A DNA stretch of 28,658 nucleotides from an uncultured Acetatifactor sp. (GCA_910585665.1 CAJUFI010000022.1:1-28658); one strand, 5' to 3'. Counted from the first letter of the stretch, positions 1-8,365 are shown. Notes: generated by a model from the letters alone, not told the origin. A program made the numbers and translations.

Positions 1-26
1 AAAATGACGGATACTAAAAATCAAAA

Positions 27-291
27 ATGTCCTTGACAAGGGGTACAATTCAATACGCAAGCAATAACTATGAGAATCAAGTCTTAAATAGTTCTGAATA
101 TTCTGAATTTATCAAAAATATTACAGAATTACAAGAAGATTTTAAACAGCTTAATCTGCCTGATGAACAGACGCAACTGGTTCGGCGGCTATTGAAAGCA
201 TCATGACTTGTCCCTATACTATGTTGAAAAGCTATACAAGCAGGCTATGTTAGATTGTGTTGCGTTACTCAAGGAACTAAAGGTTCTTTGA
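27..291 (+). pseudogene. Frameshifted small accessory ORF (about 87 codons)
   Basis: An open frame starts at ATG 27 and stops at TGA 204-206 after 59 codons. One base out of register, reading continues from about 202 to TGA 289-291 with sensible protein sequence (HDLSLYYVEKLYKQAMLDC). The two halves read as one acidic, helical protein broken by a single-base shift near 201. It resembles, from memory only, small accessory ORFs found beside recombinases in clostridial integrative elements. No function is assigned. The frame break is visible; the shared origin of the halves is inferred. Confidence 0.45.
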
Positions 292-323
292 TTAGTCATC
301 ACTTACGAAAGATGAGGTAAATT

Positions 324-521
324 ATGGAATTAAATACATTCAAAGACATGATTTTTGAACTTTTCAACGAAACTGATAATTTGCCAATAGTAGACATAAT
401 GGTGAACGACAGGAAAAATGAAATCAAAATATTCCTTGCAGACCATTCCTCTTTTAGTGTCAAATGCTCAAAAGGAGGTTCCTGGTTCATCCAAAAACCT
501 GTAAATAGTAAGGGGAAGTGA
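324..521 (+). CDS. Small acidic protein of unknown function (65 aa)
   Basis: ATG 324 is preceded by GAGGTAAATT, a usable ribosome binding site, and the frame runs to TGA at 521. The product is 65 residues. It begins with an amphipathic helix (MELNTFKDMIFELFNETDN) and continues with beta-prone segments (KNEIKIFLADHSSFSVKC). No signal peptide, membrane segment or catalytic motif is visible. It lies just after the frameshifted ORF and 6 bp before the next gene, so the three may be one operon. The style fits small accessory proteins of integrative elements, but this is an impression. A 63-codon frame on the opposite strand is judged a shadow because it lacks this start context. Confidence 0.6.
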   Translation: MELNTFKDMIFELFNETDNLPIVDIMVNDRKNEIKIFLADHSSFSVKCSKGGSWFIQKPVNSKGK

Positions 522-527
522 TTACAA

Positions 528-1049
528 ATGAAAAGGAAAGCTATTGCTATAGTAGTTGGCTTTGCAATATTAAGAAATCGCTTTCATTTTTTGAAATATG
601 GATATATAATAAAGCAACGACAAATCGACATTTGGAAGGGAACGTTGCGTTTGGGATTATTTGATAAGTTTAAGAAATCTAACAGCAAGATAGAGGTATG
701 TAAAAAGGATTTATCGACAGAAATTAGACTTCAACTTATAAATTGTGATTATGCACCAGAGGATATGCAAGACCAATTACCGATTTCATGTCAGCTTATA
801 CGGATGATTCCAGGTAATGATCGTCATGATTATTGGCTTGCTAAATGTGACTGCCCAGTAAAATATGGCGAAGCTATCATTAATTATCTTGTTGTTGCAC
901 CTCGTTTTGTTGGGGTAAAGATAGAAAAAGGTATGGGAGCAAATGTTCTTAATGTGGCATATGTAACAGACGAATCTATAGTACAAGATGCTACATTGAA
1001 TTTCGATAAATGCAGATATGTAGCCATTTGTGAGACAATTGAATTCTAA
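528..1049 (+). CDS. Hypothetical protein (173 aa, or 132 aa from an internal TTG)
   Basis: The frame opens at ATG 528, with AGGGGAAG about 12 bases upstream, and ends at TAA 1049. The first 41 residues are a hydrophobic and then basic stretch unlike the rest. At 651 a TTG codon begins (M)GLFDKFKK, a common protein start, and GGAAGGG sits 10 bases before it, so translation may really start there. The body (about residues 42-173) is a soluble alpha/beta-looking protein with HDYWLAKCDCPVKYGEAI and a C-terminal strand-rich section (KCRYVAICETIEF). I do not recognise the family. The AT-rich composition matches its neighbours and differs from the GC-rich genes after 3400, which suggests acquired DNA. 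Confidence 0.6.
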   Translation: MKRKAIAIVVGFAILRNRFHFLKYGYIIKQRQIDIWKGTLRLGLFDKFKKSNSKIEVCKKDLSTEIRLQLINCDYAPEDMQDQLPISCQLIRMIPGNDRHDYWLAKCDCPVKYGEAIINYLVVAPRFVGVKIEKGMGANVLNVAYVTDESIVQDATLNFDKCRYVAICETIEF

Positions 1050-1051
1050 CA

Positions 1052-1195
1052 TTGCCAGAGGATTATACGGAAATCTCCTTTGTATTTCTGAGGGAAGATG
1101 GCCGTCTTGAACTTCCAGCCACCGTAGAAACAGCCTGCCGGACAGCGGCAAGGAAAGTACCGGAATTAGAAGGGTTCCACTTCCTCCCATTTTGA
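1052..1195 (+). pseudogene. Possible gene scrap (47 codons, no good start)
   Basis: Between the 173-residue gene and the first MITE copy, a frame from TTG 1052 to TGA 1195 reads LPEDYTEISFVFLREDG and on to EGFHFLPF. It has protein-like composition but no ATG or ribosome binding site, and it is richer in GC than the gene before it. It may be the tail of a lost gene. Family unknown. Confidence 0.25.
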
Positions 1196-1237
1196 CACTG
1201 CCTGAAAAGAAACATTCAACTTATCCGCCCAGGTTAA

Positions 1238-1337
1238 GGAATTGTCTACAAATAACTGATGCGAGTTTATAGCCGTTTTCGTTGTATTTCTGGGCTTTCT
1301 CCTAAACAAGTTGCATCAGTTATTTTCCGACAATTCC
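1238..1337 (+). mobile_element. 100-bp MITE-like element, copy 1
   Basis: A 100-bp sequence begins GGAATTGTC and ends GACAATTCC. Its 25-bp terminal inverted repeats match at 22 positions: GGAATTGTC, three mismatches, then AAATAACTGATGC. TAA flanks both ends (1235-1237 and 1338-1340). The copy at 9145 is identical by eye; those at 8607 and 11434 are in the opposite orientation. There is no coding capacity, so it must be mobilised in trans if active. The right end lies 29 bp before the start codon of the 660-residue gene and creates a false upstream in-frame ATG at 1259. Confidence 0.85.
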
Positions 1338-1366
1338 TAAGCCGAAAGGAGATAGATAAAATAACC

Positions 1367-3346
1367 ATGAGGGAAAAAATACAGCGTTTGATAGCACAGA
1401 AGATATCCGAATGGCAGGAAGATGATATCTACGCCATTTCACTGTATGTGTTTGATGAAGAAGATGATCCTTGTCGTCCGGTGGCAGTGTTAGGTTATAA
1501 TACGGAAACACAGGTACAAAAGAGTTCGTCAGAGGCTTCTGATGAACAGGAGGCAAGATGGAATTATGCCTTTTGGATACAAAATGCAGAAATGTGTTTG
1601 GGCCAGGGTGATACGGCGGAGGATATCAAGGAGTGGATCACAGAACAGGGGTTATGGGATAGCGAAGATGAGATTACTCCCAAATTTGTGGAACTTCTTG
1701 TTGCCATAGTTCAGGACATTCATGCTTCGGGATTATTGAAGGACAAATTTGGAAGAGAGATTCCTATTTTAATCCACGAACTGGAGTATTATGAGAAAAT
1801 AGCCCAGCAAAATATTGCGGCAAACAGAGAGACTTTGGACAGAGATTTTGTTTCATTTTGTATGCCTTGTATTCCAGAGGTGCATGATGAGGTGCCGCCA
1901 TCGCAAAAGGAGATGTCAAGAACCGAAAAGAGTACCGCAACTCTTCCGTCTCAAGGATTTCACAGCGGCTCTGGTATGGGGAACCGGTCTGCAGATATGC
2001 GGAAAGTAGCAGTTTTTATTATTGCTATTATTCTCATCATGAGCTTGTTCTGGATATTGGGGCTGATAAGCAGCAACCATAACAAAGCGGCTTCTAATGG
2101 GATGCAGCAGACAGAGAAGTTGGCTGAAAAAAGCGGGGAATTCGTCTCCGAATCCACGGCGGAAGCAGAAAAGGATAGCTATATTCTCCGCTATGAAGGA
2201 TTTGATACTGAAATAGAAATCTTTTTTAAGGATTGTGTCTGCGAATATGATAAGGATGGCAGCCGTGTATATACATATTTTGTGGATGATCCTGCCGTGG
2301 CAGCAGAGGGCTATGCCATTTATGTTCAGACTCCGGATGATACGATGGAGATATTCCCAGTGAAGGATTATCGGGTGGATCGGAATGCCGGAAGACTCTA
2401 TATGATATGGGGAAACAATACTTTTGAAAGGATTCAGGGAGTTAAGTTTGTAGATGGTATGAGCGCTTATAAGATTTTGGGCTCATACAATATGGAAGAG
2501 CTCATAGCGGAAGCCTATGGGCTGGAGTTGCTGGATTACGATGAGGATTTCGATTTTATACAGGCGGAATTTACAGGACTTTGTGAGAAAGATGGCAAAA
2601 TTGTGCTGTGCGGCAGCGGATCCGCACTATATAATGGTTTGGGGAAAACCTATCCTATTGAGTGGGAGATTGACACGGAAACTACTCATGAAAGCGCAAA
2701 GGCATACCTGTCGGATTTTGATATCCATCCTCTGTATGCGGCATTTTTGCGAAATGAGATTAGCGTGAGAAATCCCTTTGTGCCGGAAGACTCTGGTTAT
2801 AATACGGAACTGAGTTTTGATGATGACAAAGAATATTCGTCAGAAGAATCGGTATTTAGATGTGTTCGGAAAAGCTTCTCGCTTGTAGATGTAAATAATG
2901 ATGGCAGTCCGGAGTTGGTCTTTATGATGGTAGACAGTCCAAGTGAAGTAGCGTATATATTGGGAGTTCAGAATGACGAACTGATCTGCTACTACATACA
3001 CGAGACACATACAAGCCGCATGTATTTTACAGTATATGATAACGGAATTGTCATGTGGGGACAGAGCTATGATGGTGCAGAAAGTATATACTATACTTTT
3101 ACCGAAGACGGAAAAGAACATGAATTGATTCATTTTATTCGGGAAGCGGACGCTGATTCCGATTTATACTATGATTACTATTATTTAGAAGGCAACAAAG
3201 AGACACGGTACAGCCTGCAGAGTGATGAAGAGTATGAAAGTCTGGTTTCATCCTATGTGGGAGAGGAACCGAAATGGTTTGATTGTGAATCTTTCGCAGA
3301 TATATCACAAAACCAAAGAATCTCCAAAACGGAAATTGTGGAGTAA
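1367..3346 (+). CDS. Membrane-anchored protein with DUF4303-like N-terminal domain (659 aa)
   Basis: The start is placed at ATG 1367 (MREKIQRLIAQKISEW). The longer in-frame start at 1259 lies inside the inserted 100-bp element. AAAGGAG precedes 1367 by about 15 bases. Residues 1-170 resemble DUF4303 (IYAISLYVFDEEDD, ARWNYAFW), a cytosolic domain often seen in immunity-like or accessory proteins. A single membrane helix follows near residues 215-235 (VAVFIIAIILIMSLFWILGL). The remaining roughly 420 residues would lie outside and are acidic and Tyr-rich. They include SLVDVNNDGSPELVFMM, a calcium-loop-like segment of the VCBS/EF-hand type. This suggests a sensor or envelope protein with a cytosolic regulatory head. 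Function unknown; the DUF4303 match is from memory. Confidence 0.75.
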   Translation: MREKIQRLIAQKISEWQEDDIYAISLYVFDEEDDPCRPVAVLGYNTETQVQKSSSEASDEQEARWNYAFWIQNAEMCLGQGDTAEDIKEWITEQGLWDSEDEITPKFVELLVAIVQDIHASGLLKDKFGREIPILIHELEYYEKIAQQNIAANRETLDRDFVSFCMPCIPEVHDEVPPSQKEMSRTEKSTATLPSQGFHSGSGMGNRSADMRKVAVFIIAIILIMSLFWILGLISSNHNKAASNGMQQTEKLAEKSGEFVSESTAEAEKDSYILRYEGFDTEIEIFFKDCVCEYDKDGSRVYTYFVDDPAVAAEGYAIYVQTPDDTMEIFPVKDYRVDRNAGRLYMIWGNNTFERIQGVKFVDGMSAYKILGSYNMEELIAEAYGLELLDYDEDFDFIQAEFTGLCEKDGKIVLCGSGSALYNGLGKTYPIEWEIDTETTHESAKAYLSDFDIHPLYAAFLRNEISVRNPFVPEDSGYNTELSFDDDKEYSSEESVFRCVRKSFSLVDVNNDGSPELVFMMVDSPSEVAYILGVQNDELICYYIHETHTSRMYFTVYDNGIVMWGQSYDGAESIYYTFTEDGKEHELIHFIREADADSDLYYDYYYLEGNKETRYSLQSDEEYESLVSSYVGEEPKWFDCESFADISQNQRISKTEIVE

Positions 3347-3411
3347 AATGCAAAGAATACCAGTGAACTCAGGATTTCTACCAGCATTACCAAGCTATGG
3401 CCTTAACATCG

Positions 3412-3993
3412 TAGGCCGGGAATCTAAAGAAAGGCGGATTTGATTGCGGCCCGCTCGCTGAAACTCCGGAAATACAGAAGCTGCTGGGGCAGCTGCGCCC
3501 CGGCAGACTGCCCGATGGGGGTTTTCTCTGTGAGCGAAGAAAGCACAAACTGGACTATGTCCCGAAAAGCTGCTATAAAGCGGATTATTTTGCCCTTCGG
3601 CTATGCTCCTGCTGCCGCAGAAAAGGCATCTCCCTGGATATAGAGGAGGAACTGATTGCCTATTTCCTGGACAGGAATCTGCTGTTCAGCCGACAGAATC
3701 CGGACAGGCTGGTCTTCACCGATAAGGAGGGCTGGCGGATTTCGGACGCATTCTATCCCTTCGAACCCATGCGAATCGGAATCCAGAATATCATGGAGAC
3801 CATTTCTTCCCTGGGATACGGGAATGCGCCTGCCGCGTCAGCCGGGTGGAAGTATCTGGATGCGGCAAAAGACGAGACGGGGCGCGTAATCCTCTCCGGC
3901 ACCCTGACAAAATCCTATCTGCCAAAGGAAAAAGTCGGCAAGCCCAGCGCCTGGGCAACGTTCTACGCAATCCTGGCCGAAACGGAGCGGTAA
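3412..3993 (+). pseudogene. Truncated cyclase/prenyltransferase-like gene (C-terminal part)
   Basis: An uninterrupted frame follows a TAG at 3409 and runs about 193 codons to TAA 3993, with no usable start codon near its head. It begins NLKKGGFDCGPLAETPEIQ. Characteristic segments follow: RLPDGGFLC, VPKSCYKADYFALRL, GWRISDAFYPFEPMRIG and GTLTKSYLPKEKVGKPSAW. Repeated helix pairs with GG and W residues recall the alpha/alpha-toroid of prenyltransferase or squalene-cyclase-like proteins, and I recall similar C-termini in unannotated Firmicutes proteins. The N-terminal half is missing and the sequence before 3409 is unrelated or scrambled, so this is probably a decayed gene. It lies 91 bp before the sigma-factor gene in the same direction. 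The open frame is certain; the family is tentative. Confidence 0.55.
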
Positions 3994-4032
3994 TCCGTCT
4001 TCCGGGCATTTTCATAAAAAATCCAAAACCCG

Positions 4033-4063
4033 TGCAACCAAATTCCAGAAGGCCACACTATAT
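4033..4063 (+). promoter_or_regulatory. Putative ECF-type promoter/leader of the sigma gene
   Basis: TGCAACCAAATTCC begins at 4033, about 50 bp before the sigma start. ECF promoters often carry an AAC-centred -35 element, and 16 bp after TGCAAC lies ACACTATAT. The same leader recurs almost unchanged at 7175 and 11694, in front of derivatives that have lost the sigma domains. Autoregulation by the encoded sigma factor is inferred. Confidence 0.4.
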
Positions 4064-4084
4064 GGGCGGAAGGAGACGGAAGCG

Positions 4085-5701
4085 ATGAAAGAAGCATACC
4101 AGATGACAGAGCGGCTGATTGCCGAATTTACAGCGAACTATATGGAGAAGCTCTTCTATTTCTGCCTGAAAAGGACGGGCAGCAGCGACGAGGCCCAGGA
4201 CCTGTCCTCCGACATTGCGCTGAACATCCTCTCGGCGCTGGACAAAGGCCTGGTTCCCCAGCATTTTTCCGCATGGGTCTGGCAGATTGCCAGGAACCGC
4301 TACAGCGTCTGGGCGGACAGGAAGCACAGGCAGCAGAAGTCGGCAACCGGTGCCGACATCAGTGACTACGATATTGTCTGCGATATACCCTCGGCGGAAG
4401 AGACCCTGATCCACAGAGAAGAGCTGGCGCTGCTGAGAAGGGAGCTGGCTTTCATTTCATCCGACTATCGGGATATCGTGGTGGCCTATTACATAGAGGA
4501 CAGAAAAATACAGGATATCGCCGCTTCCAGGAACCTCTCCCAGGGCACGGTCAAGTCCAAGCTGTTCCGTGCCAGAAAAAAACTGAAAGAAGGTATGGAT
4601 ATGGCAAGAGAATTTGGTGCAAGAAGTTTTAAACCGGAAGAAGTGACCTTTGTGACCAGCGGCCCCCTGCAGCGCGGCCTTCCCTGGAATGTGCTGGACA
4701 GGAAGCTGCCGAAGAACATCCTGCTGGAAGCAAGCAACAATCCCTCCACCATAGAAGAACTGGCCATAGAGCTGGGCTCCGCAATCCCCTATATGGAGGA
4801 AGAGGTGGCCCTGCTGGCGGATGCCACCCTTTTGAAGAAGACAGGGGACAAATATATCACGAACTTCTACATCATGGACAAGGACACCCAGATGGCCGTC
4901 TACAAATCACAGCGCCGGCGCTCCCGGGAACGCAGCGAAATGCTGGACGCCATTGTCTCGGATTCCCTGACGCAGCTGCGCAGCCTTGGAATCGTCCGCA
5001 ACGACATGTGCGATAATGACCTGAAATGGTGGGCCGTCATCCATCTGGCAGATGACTGCATCCGGCAGTCCGGACTATATGATGACACCTGGCCTGTGAA
5101 ACGCGCAAATGGCGATGTCTGGGGCATCATGGGATATGAGGAAAACGAAATTCCTGAGACATACCGCATGATCCATGGCGGAAACGGCAATGGCGCAGAT
5201 ATGCTCTGGCGCTATCTCCCCGGTGACTATGATTATGAGCTAAGGCAGCGTGGAGAGGGCAAAATCGTTATCAGTACCCTGTTTCTGGCAGACATCCTCC
5301 GGAACAACAGGAAACTTTCCTCTTTCAACTCTATGGAACAGCGGGAATGGAAGAATATGGAGAACCGGATTGCCCACGCCGCGGAAGACGGAAGCATCAT
5401 CCCACATTTTCTCGTCATATATTCGGATGACATGGAGAAAATCCTGGAAACCTGGCGCTCTCATCCGCTTTATGCAAAGGTGCGGGAGAATGTGGACGCC
5501 GCATTCGCGGAAACGATAGAAATCCTTCGGAAAAACGCGAATCCTTTGCTGCACGACCTGCTTCCCTATTGCGCGTCCATGGAAATGCTGGGCTGTAGGA
5601 TGATGACATTCCACGATGAGATCAACAGCGGAAAGCTGGCTTATCCGGAGTCTCCCCGCCACTACACAATCGGCATGTGGCTGCAGCTGGCCCGGGATTG
5701 A
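4085..5701 (+). CDS. ECF-type sigma factor fused to winged-helix and large C-terminal domain (538 aa)
   Basis: ATG 4085 follows GGAAGGAG at a spacing of about 9. Residues 13-80 look like sigma region 2 (DEAQDLSSDIALNIL, FSAWVWQIARNRY). Residues 111-169 are region 4 with its helix-turn-helix (SSDYRDIVVAYYIEDRKIQDIA, LSQGTVKSKLFRARKKLKEG). Ordinary ECF factors end near there, but this one continues for about 370 residues. Residues about 195-265 resemble a winged helix (NPSTIEELAIELGSAIPYME, LLKKTGDKYITNFYI), followed by a mostly helical domain of unknown role with conserved DNDLKWWAVIHLADDC and RSHPLYAKVRENVD. A possible internal start, ATG 4601 (MAREFGARSF), has GAAAGAAGG seven bases before it, so a separate C-terminal product is possible. 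No anti-sigma gene is adjacent; the C-terminal part may take that role. Confidence 0.85.
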   Translation: MKEAYQMTERLIAEFTANYMEKLFYFCLKRTGSSDEAQDLSSDIALNILSALDKGLVPQHFSAWVWQIARNRYSVWADRKHRQQKSATGADISDYDIVCDIPSAEETLIHREELALLRRELAFISSDYRDIVVAYYIEDRKIQDIAASRNLSQGTVKSKLFRARKKLKEGMDMAREFGARSFKPEEVTFVTSGPLQRGLPWNVLDRKLPKNILLEASNNPSTIEELAIELGSAIPYMEEEVALLADATLLKKTGDKYITNFYIMDKDTQMAVYKSQRRRSRERSEMLDAIVSDSLTQLRSLGIVRNDMCDNDLKWWAVIHLADDCIRQSGLYDDTWPVKRANGDVWGIMGYEENEIPETYRMIHGGNGNGADMLWRYLPGDYDYELRQRGEGKIVISTLFLADILRNNRKLSSFNSMEQREWKNMENRIAHAAEDGSIIPHFLVIYSDDMEKILETWRSHPLYAKVRENVDAAFAETIEILRKNANPLLHDLLPYCASMEMLGCRMMTFHDEINSGKLAYPESPRHYTIGMWLQLARD

Positions 5702-5744
5702 TATTGCCCATCGGGATTCAGACCCTATGGAAAATCTGTCCCGG

Positions 5745-5832
5745 GGAATGTTTTATGTAGCCAAGACCGGGTTCTTAAGGGTGGCGGGAAAGCGGGGATG
5801 CGGGGACTCTGCTTACCCGCCCCCGGCGTTTT
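5745..5832 (+). pseudogene. N-terminal scrap of an AAA_ATPase-like gene
   Basis: After the sigma gene the sequence reads MFYVAKTGFL (from 5748). After a frame change it reads GDAGTLLTRPRRF, ending at about 5831. These match residues 21-48 of the intact AAA protein at 13142-14872 (FYVDKTGF, GDSVTLIIRPRRFG). The middle is scrambled and the gene stops before the Walker A lysine. The scrap abuts the stop codon of the opposite-strand ORF6N gene. Confidence 0.6.
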
Positions 5833-5833
5833 A

Positions 5834-6820
5834 TTATGTAATTCTCAATGCCGGATTACATATCAGCACATCAACCAGCTGTTTATAAACTGCCCTGTCC
5901 TGAACTTCCATGATGGTCGTCGTCTTTTTCCCGGCATCTTTGGAAGACGCACCACAATGATAGATTTTTTCGTTCCGCTTCCCATAGTCCAGAATAATAT
6001 ATCTATCATGCATCGTATTATTGGTTCTCTTAAAGTCAATCCTAATTCCTGGGAACTCATTCTTAAAATCATTCAAATCCTCCAGCCTCAAATGGCTCTG
6101 TTTGTTGTCAGAGAACACCGTAATCTCAACATTAGGACTGACATTCCTAAGGTGCATGATGGATTTAATCCCTATATAATCATCAATAACATAAATACTG
6201 CTTTTTGCCTTTGCATAAATCCCCTGATACGCAACATCGGCTTCTGCAAGCTGGCCATTCATAATCAAGAATTCTTTTCCTGTGTCCGATGACGCAAAAT
6301 TTTTGAATATTTTCGGCAAATCAGACTTGCGGAGCATTTCATCACTGATTTTTGCAATGGCAGCCGTATTTTCGCCGGTCTGAATCGCAAGCCTCGCAAT
6401 GTCATCCGTTCCAATCAATGCACGATTTTCTGAAATGTAGTCTTTCATTCCCTTAAAGATACGAATTAAAGCCTTGCTCTGGGCAATCGCTAAATCGCCC
6501 TTCAGAACGGTCATAAGCATATAAATACCAGTTTCTGTAAAAGCATATGGAAGTTTTCGTGTGCCGCCCCAACTTGATGTCGAATTTTTCGACATCAAGT
6601 TTTCAAACTCTGGTTTTGTCAGCTGAAAACGAAAATCGTCATCAAATCTTTCACTATTATTTTTTACCTGCTCATTGAACCTTCTTGTCTCATACCCATA
6701 TATCCGGGCTAAATCTACATCCAGCATCACTTTCTGCCCACGGACAATGTAAATCAGATTCTCAACAGTCTCTTTATCCACAATGGCAATTACGTTTTTT
6801 GCTTCGTCAATATTTTCCAT
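5834..6820 (-). CDS. ORF6N-domain protein with PLD-like C-terminal region (328 aa)
   Basis: The start is set at ATG 6820 (MENIDEAKNVIAIVDK), preceded by AAGGTGAT at a spacing of about 5; an in-frame ATG at 6847 has weaker context. Residues about 18-115 match the phage-type ORF6N DNA-binding domain (IYIVRGQKVMLDVDLARIYG, RFDDDFRFQL, FTETGIYMLMTVLKGDLA). Residues about 120-200 are helical. The C-terminal region (about 205-328) has KSSIYVIDDYIGIKS, an HDRYIILD segment at residue 271 and YHCGASSKDAGKK, as in phospholipase D-like nuclease folds with a variant HxK motif. ORF6N proteins are usually phage antirepressor relatives, and stand-alone chromosomal copies are common in Firmicutes and Bacteroidetes. 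A role in phage defence or gene regulation is possible but not shown. It is more AT-rich than both neighbours, which suggests transfer. Confidence 0.8.
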   Translation of the reverse strand: MENIDEAKNVIAIVDKETVENLIYIVRGQKVMLDVDLARIYGYETRRFNEQVKNNSERFDDDFRFQLTKPEFENLMSKNSTSSWGGTRKLPYAFTETGIYMLMTVLKGDLAIAQSKALIRIFKGMKDYISENRALIGTDDIARLAIQTGENTAAIAKISDEMLRKSDLPKIFKNFASSDTGKEFLIMNGQLAEADVAYQGIYAKAKSSIYVIDDYIGIKSIMHLRNVSPNVEITVFSDNKQSHLRLEDLNDFKNEFPGIRIDFKRTNNTMHDRYIILDYGKRNEKIYHCGASSKDAGKKTTTIMEVQDRAVYKQLVDVLICNPALRIT

Positions 6821-7059
6821 ATATATCACCTTCATAATGCTTCTCACCCATAGTCAGCACCTCATGTTCCGCTTTTCTTTCAGCATCCCCACATATATAT
6901 CTTTTTCGTTCTGGCAACTACAATAATGCATTTATCTGCATAATTCCTCTTTACTTATGACAGTATATCAGATTTTTCCACAATTTACCACAAAAACCTG
7001 ATATGGATTTTCCGCTCTTACCTGGTTCAACATAGGTCTCCGATACCGTCATACCCTCA

Positions 7060-7165
7060 AACCTCAAAGTCCACAATCCAGAAAACAAGGGCGAGAAAAT
7101 CCTAAAGGGTACCGTCCAGGCCGCGCTGCGCCAGATTGAGGAGAAGCAGTATGCCGCCAGTCTGG
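7060..7165 (+). pseudogene. C-terminal nuclease-domain scrap of an AAA_ATPase-like gene
   Basis: The frame from about 7063 reads LKVHNPENKGEKILKGTV and then QAALRQIEEKQYAASLE. This parallels FKVNNHKKEKTLEDTVRAALGQI, the region after the PD-(D/E)XK lysine in the intact gene at 13142. Both ends are cut: AT-rich non-coding sequence lies before it, and the duplicated sigma-derivative block begins at 7166. In the 6821-7059 stretch upstream I see no gene. Confidence 0.65.
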
Positions 7166-8360
7166 AAATTTCAGTGCAACCAAATTCCAGAACGCCACAC
7201 TATATGGGTGAAGGCAGGATCAGCCCCAGGCTGTTCCGTGCCGGAAAAACAGAAAGAAGGTATGAATATGGCAAGAGAATTTGGAGCAAAAAGTTTTAAC
7301 CCGGAGACTGTGAGCTTTATATCCAGCGGCAGCCAGCCCAGCGGCCTCCCCTGGAAAATGCTGAACAGGAAGCTGCCGAGGAACATCCTGTTGGAGGCAA
7401 GTGACAATCCCTCCACCATTGAAGAGCTGTCCATAGAGCTGGGCATAGCAGTCCCCTATATGGAGGAAGAGGTGGAGCGGCTGGTGGATGCCACCCTTTT
7501 GAAAAAGACAGGAGACAGGTATGTCACCGATTTCTTTATCATGGGCAAGGACACCCAGCTGGCCATCTACAAGTCGCAGCGCCAGTCCTCCCCGGAGCGC
7601 AGCAAGCTGCTGGATGCCATCGCATCGGATTCCCTTCCCCAGCTCCGCGACCTGGACATCGTCCGCAATGACATGAGCGACAATGACTTAAAATGGTGGG
7701 CAGTCCTCCACCTGACAGATGACTGCATCCAGCAATCCGGGTCATATACCAGCATCTACCAGCCCGCAAAACGCGCCAACGGCGAGGAGTGGGGAATCAT
7801 TGGATATGAACAGGCCAATCTTCCGGAGACATGTATCATGAACCATAACGGGTACGGCTGGGGCGCGGACATGCTCTGGTGCTATGCTCCCAGTGATTAT
7901 GGTTTATGGGATCGGGACGAAGGTATCAGCTATGAAGATACCGTATTTCTGGCAGATATCATCCGCAACGGCAGAAACCTGTCCTCTTTCAGCACTTCGG
8001 AGCAGAGACAGTGGAAGACCTTGGAGAACCGCTTCGCCCATGCGGACGGAGACGGAAACATCATCCCGGACGTCCTTGTAATCTATTTCGACAATCATGA
8101 GAAAATTCGGGAAATCTGGCGCTCGCACCCGCTTTATGCGAAAGTGAGGGAGAATGTGGATGTGACTTTTGGCAAAACGATAGAAATACTTCGCAAAAAC
8201 GCTAATCCTGTGTTACATGACCGACTCCTCTATTGCGCTTCCATGCAGATGCTGGACTGCCGGATGATGACGCTCCACGATGAAGTGGACAGCGGCAGGC
8301 TGGTGCCCCCGGAAGACCCGGCCCACAGCAAAATCGGCATGTTCCTGGTGCTGGCGCGGG
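7166..8360 (+). repeat. 1195-bp duplicated block, copy 1
   Basis: From AAATTTCAG at 7166 to CTGGCGCGGG at 8360 the sequence recurs at 11685-12879 (constant offset 4519). I found no difference at the positions compared. It contains the leader element TGCAACC (7175), the deletion junction and nearly all of the C-terminal-domain gene. The first 36 bp and the 3' flank (8363-8408, three mismatches) also match the full sigma locus (4033 and 5699-5744). This copy therefore keeps the original 3' context and is probably the source of the other. Confidence 0.9.
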
Positions 8361-8365
8361 ATTGA
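7268..8365 (+). CDS. Stand-alone C-terminal domain of the sigma-fusion family (365 aa), copy 1
   Basis: The product matches the sigma-fusion protein at 4085 from its residue 173 to the end, at roughly three-quarters identity by eye. It holds the winged-helix segment (NPSTIEELSIELGIAVPYME) and the large C-terminal domain (DNDLKWWAVLHLTDDC, RSHPLYAKVRENVD). The sigma domains are gone: the upstream leader joins directly to the last codons of region 4, which are in a different frame. The open frame extends upstream to 7136 through an AAA-gene scrap, but the best start is ATG 7268 (MAREFGAKSF), with GAAAGAAGG seven bases before it; ATG 7262 is an alternative. The frame is fully open and conserved, so the domain may still be made. 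A regulatory role is inferred only from the fusion. Confidence 0.7.
   Translation: MAREFGAKSFNPETVSFISSGSQPSGLPWKMLNRKLPRNILLEASDNPSTIEELSIELGIAVPYMEEEVERLVDATLLKKTGDRYVTDFFIMGKDTQLAIYKSQRQSSPERSKLLDAIASDSLPQLRDLDIVRNDMSDNDLKWWAVLHLTDDCIQQSGSYTSIYQPAKRANGEEWGIIGYEQANLPETCIMNHNGYGWGADMLWCYAPSDYGLWDRDEGISYEDTVFLADIIRNGRNLSSFSTSEQRQWKTLENRFAHADGDGNIIPDVLVIYFDNHEKIREIWRSHPLYAKVRENVDVTFGKTIEILRKNANPVLHDRLLYCASMQMLDCRMMTLHDEVDSGRLVPPEDPAHSKIGMFLVLARD

Noticed and set aside
1259..1366. N-terminal extension MRVYSRFRCISG of the 660-residue protein, also seen at 9166
   Set aside because: Both extensions are encoded by the 100-bp element, not by host genes.
7166..8360. The 1195-bp duplication as an insertion sequence
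   Set aside because: No terminal inverted repeats, no target duplication and no transposase; the borders look like homologous or illegitimate recombination.
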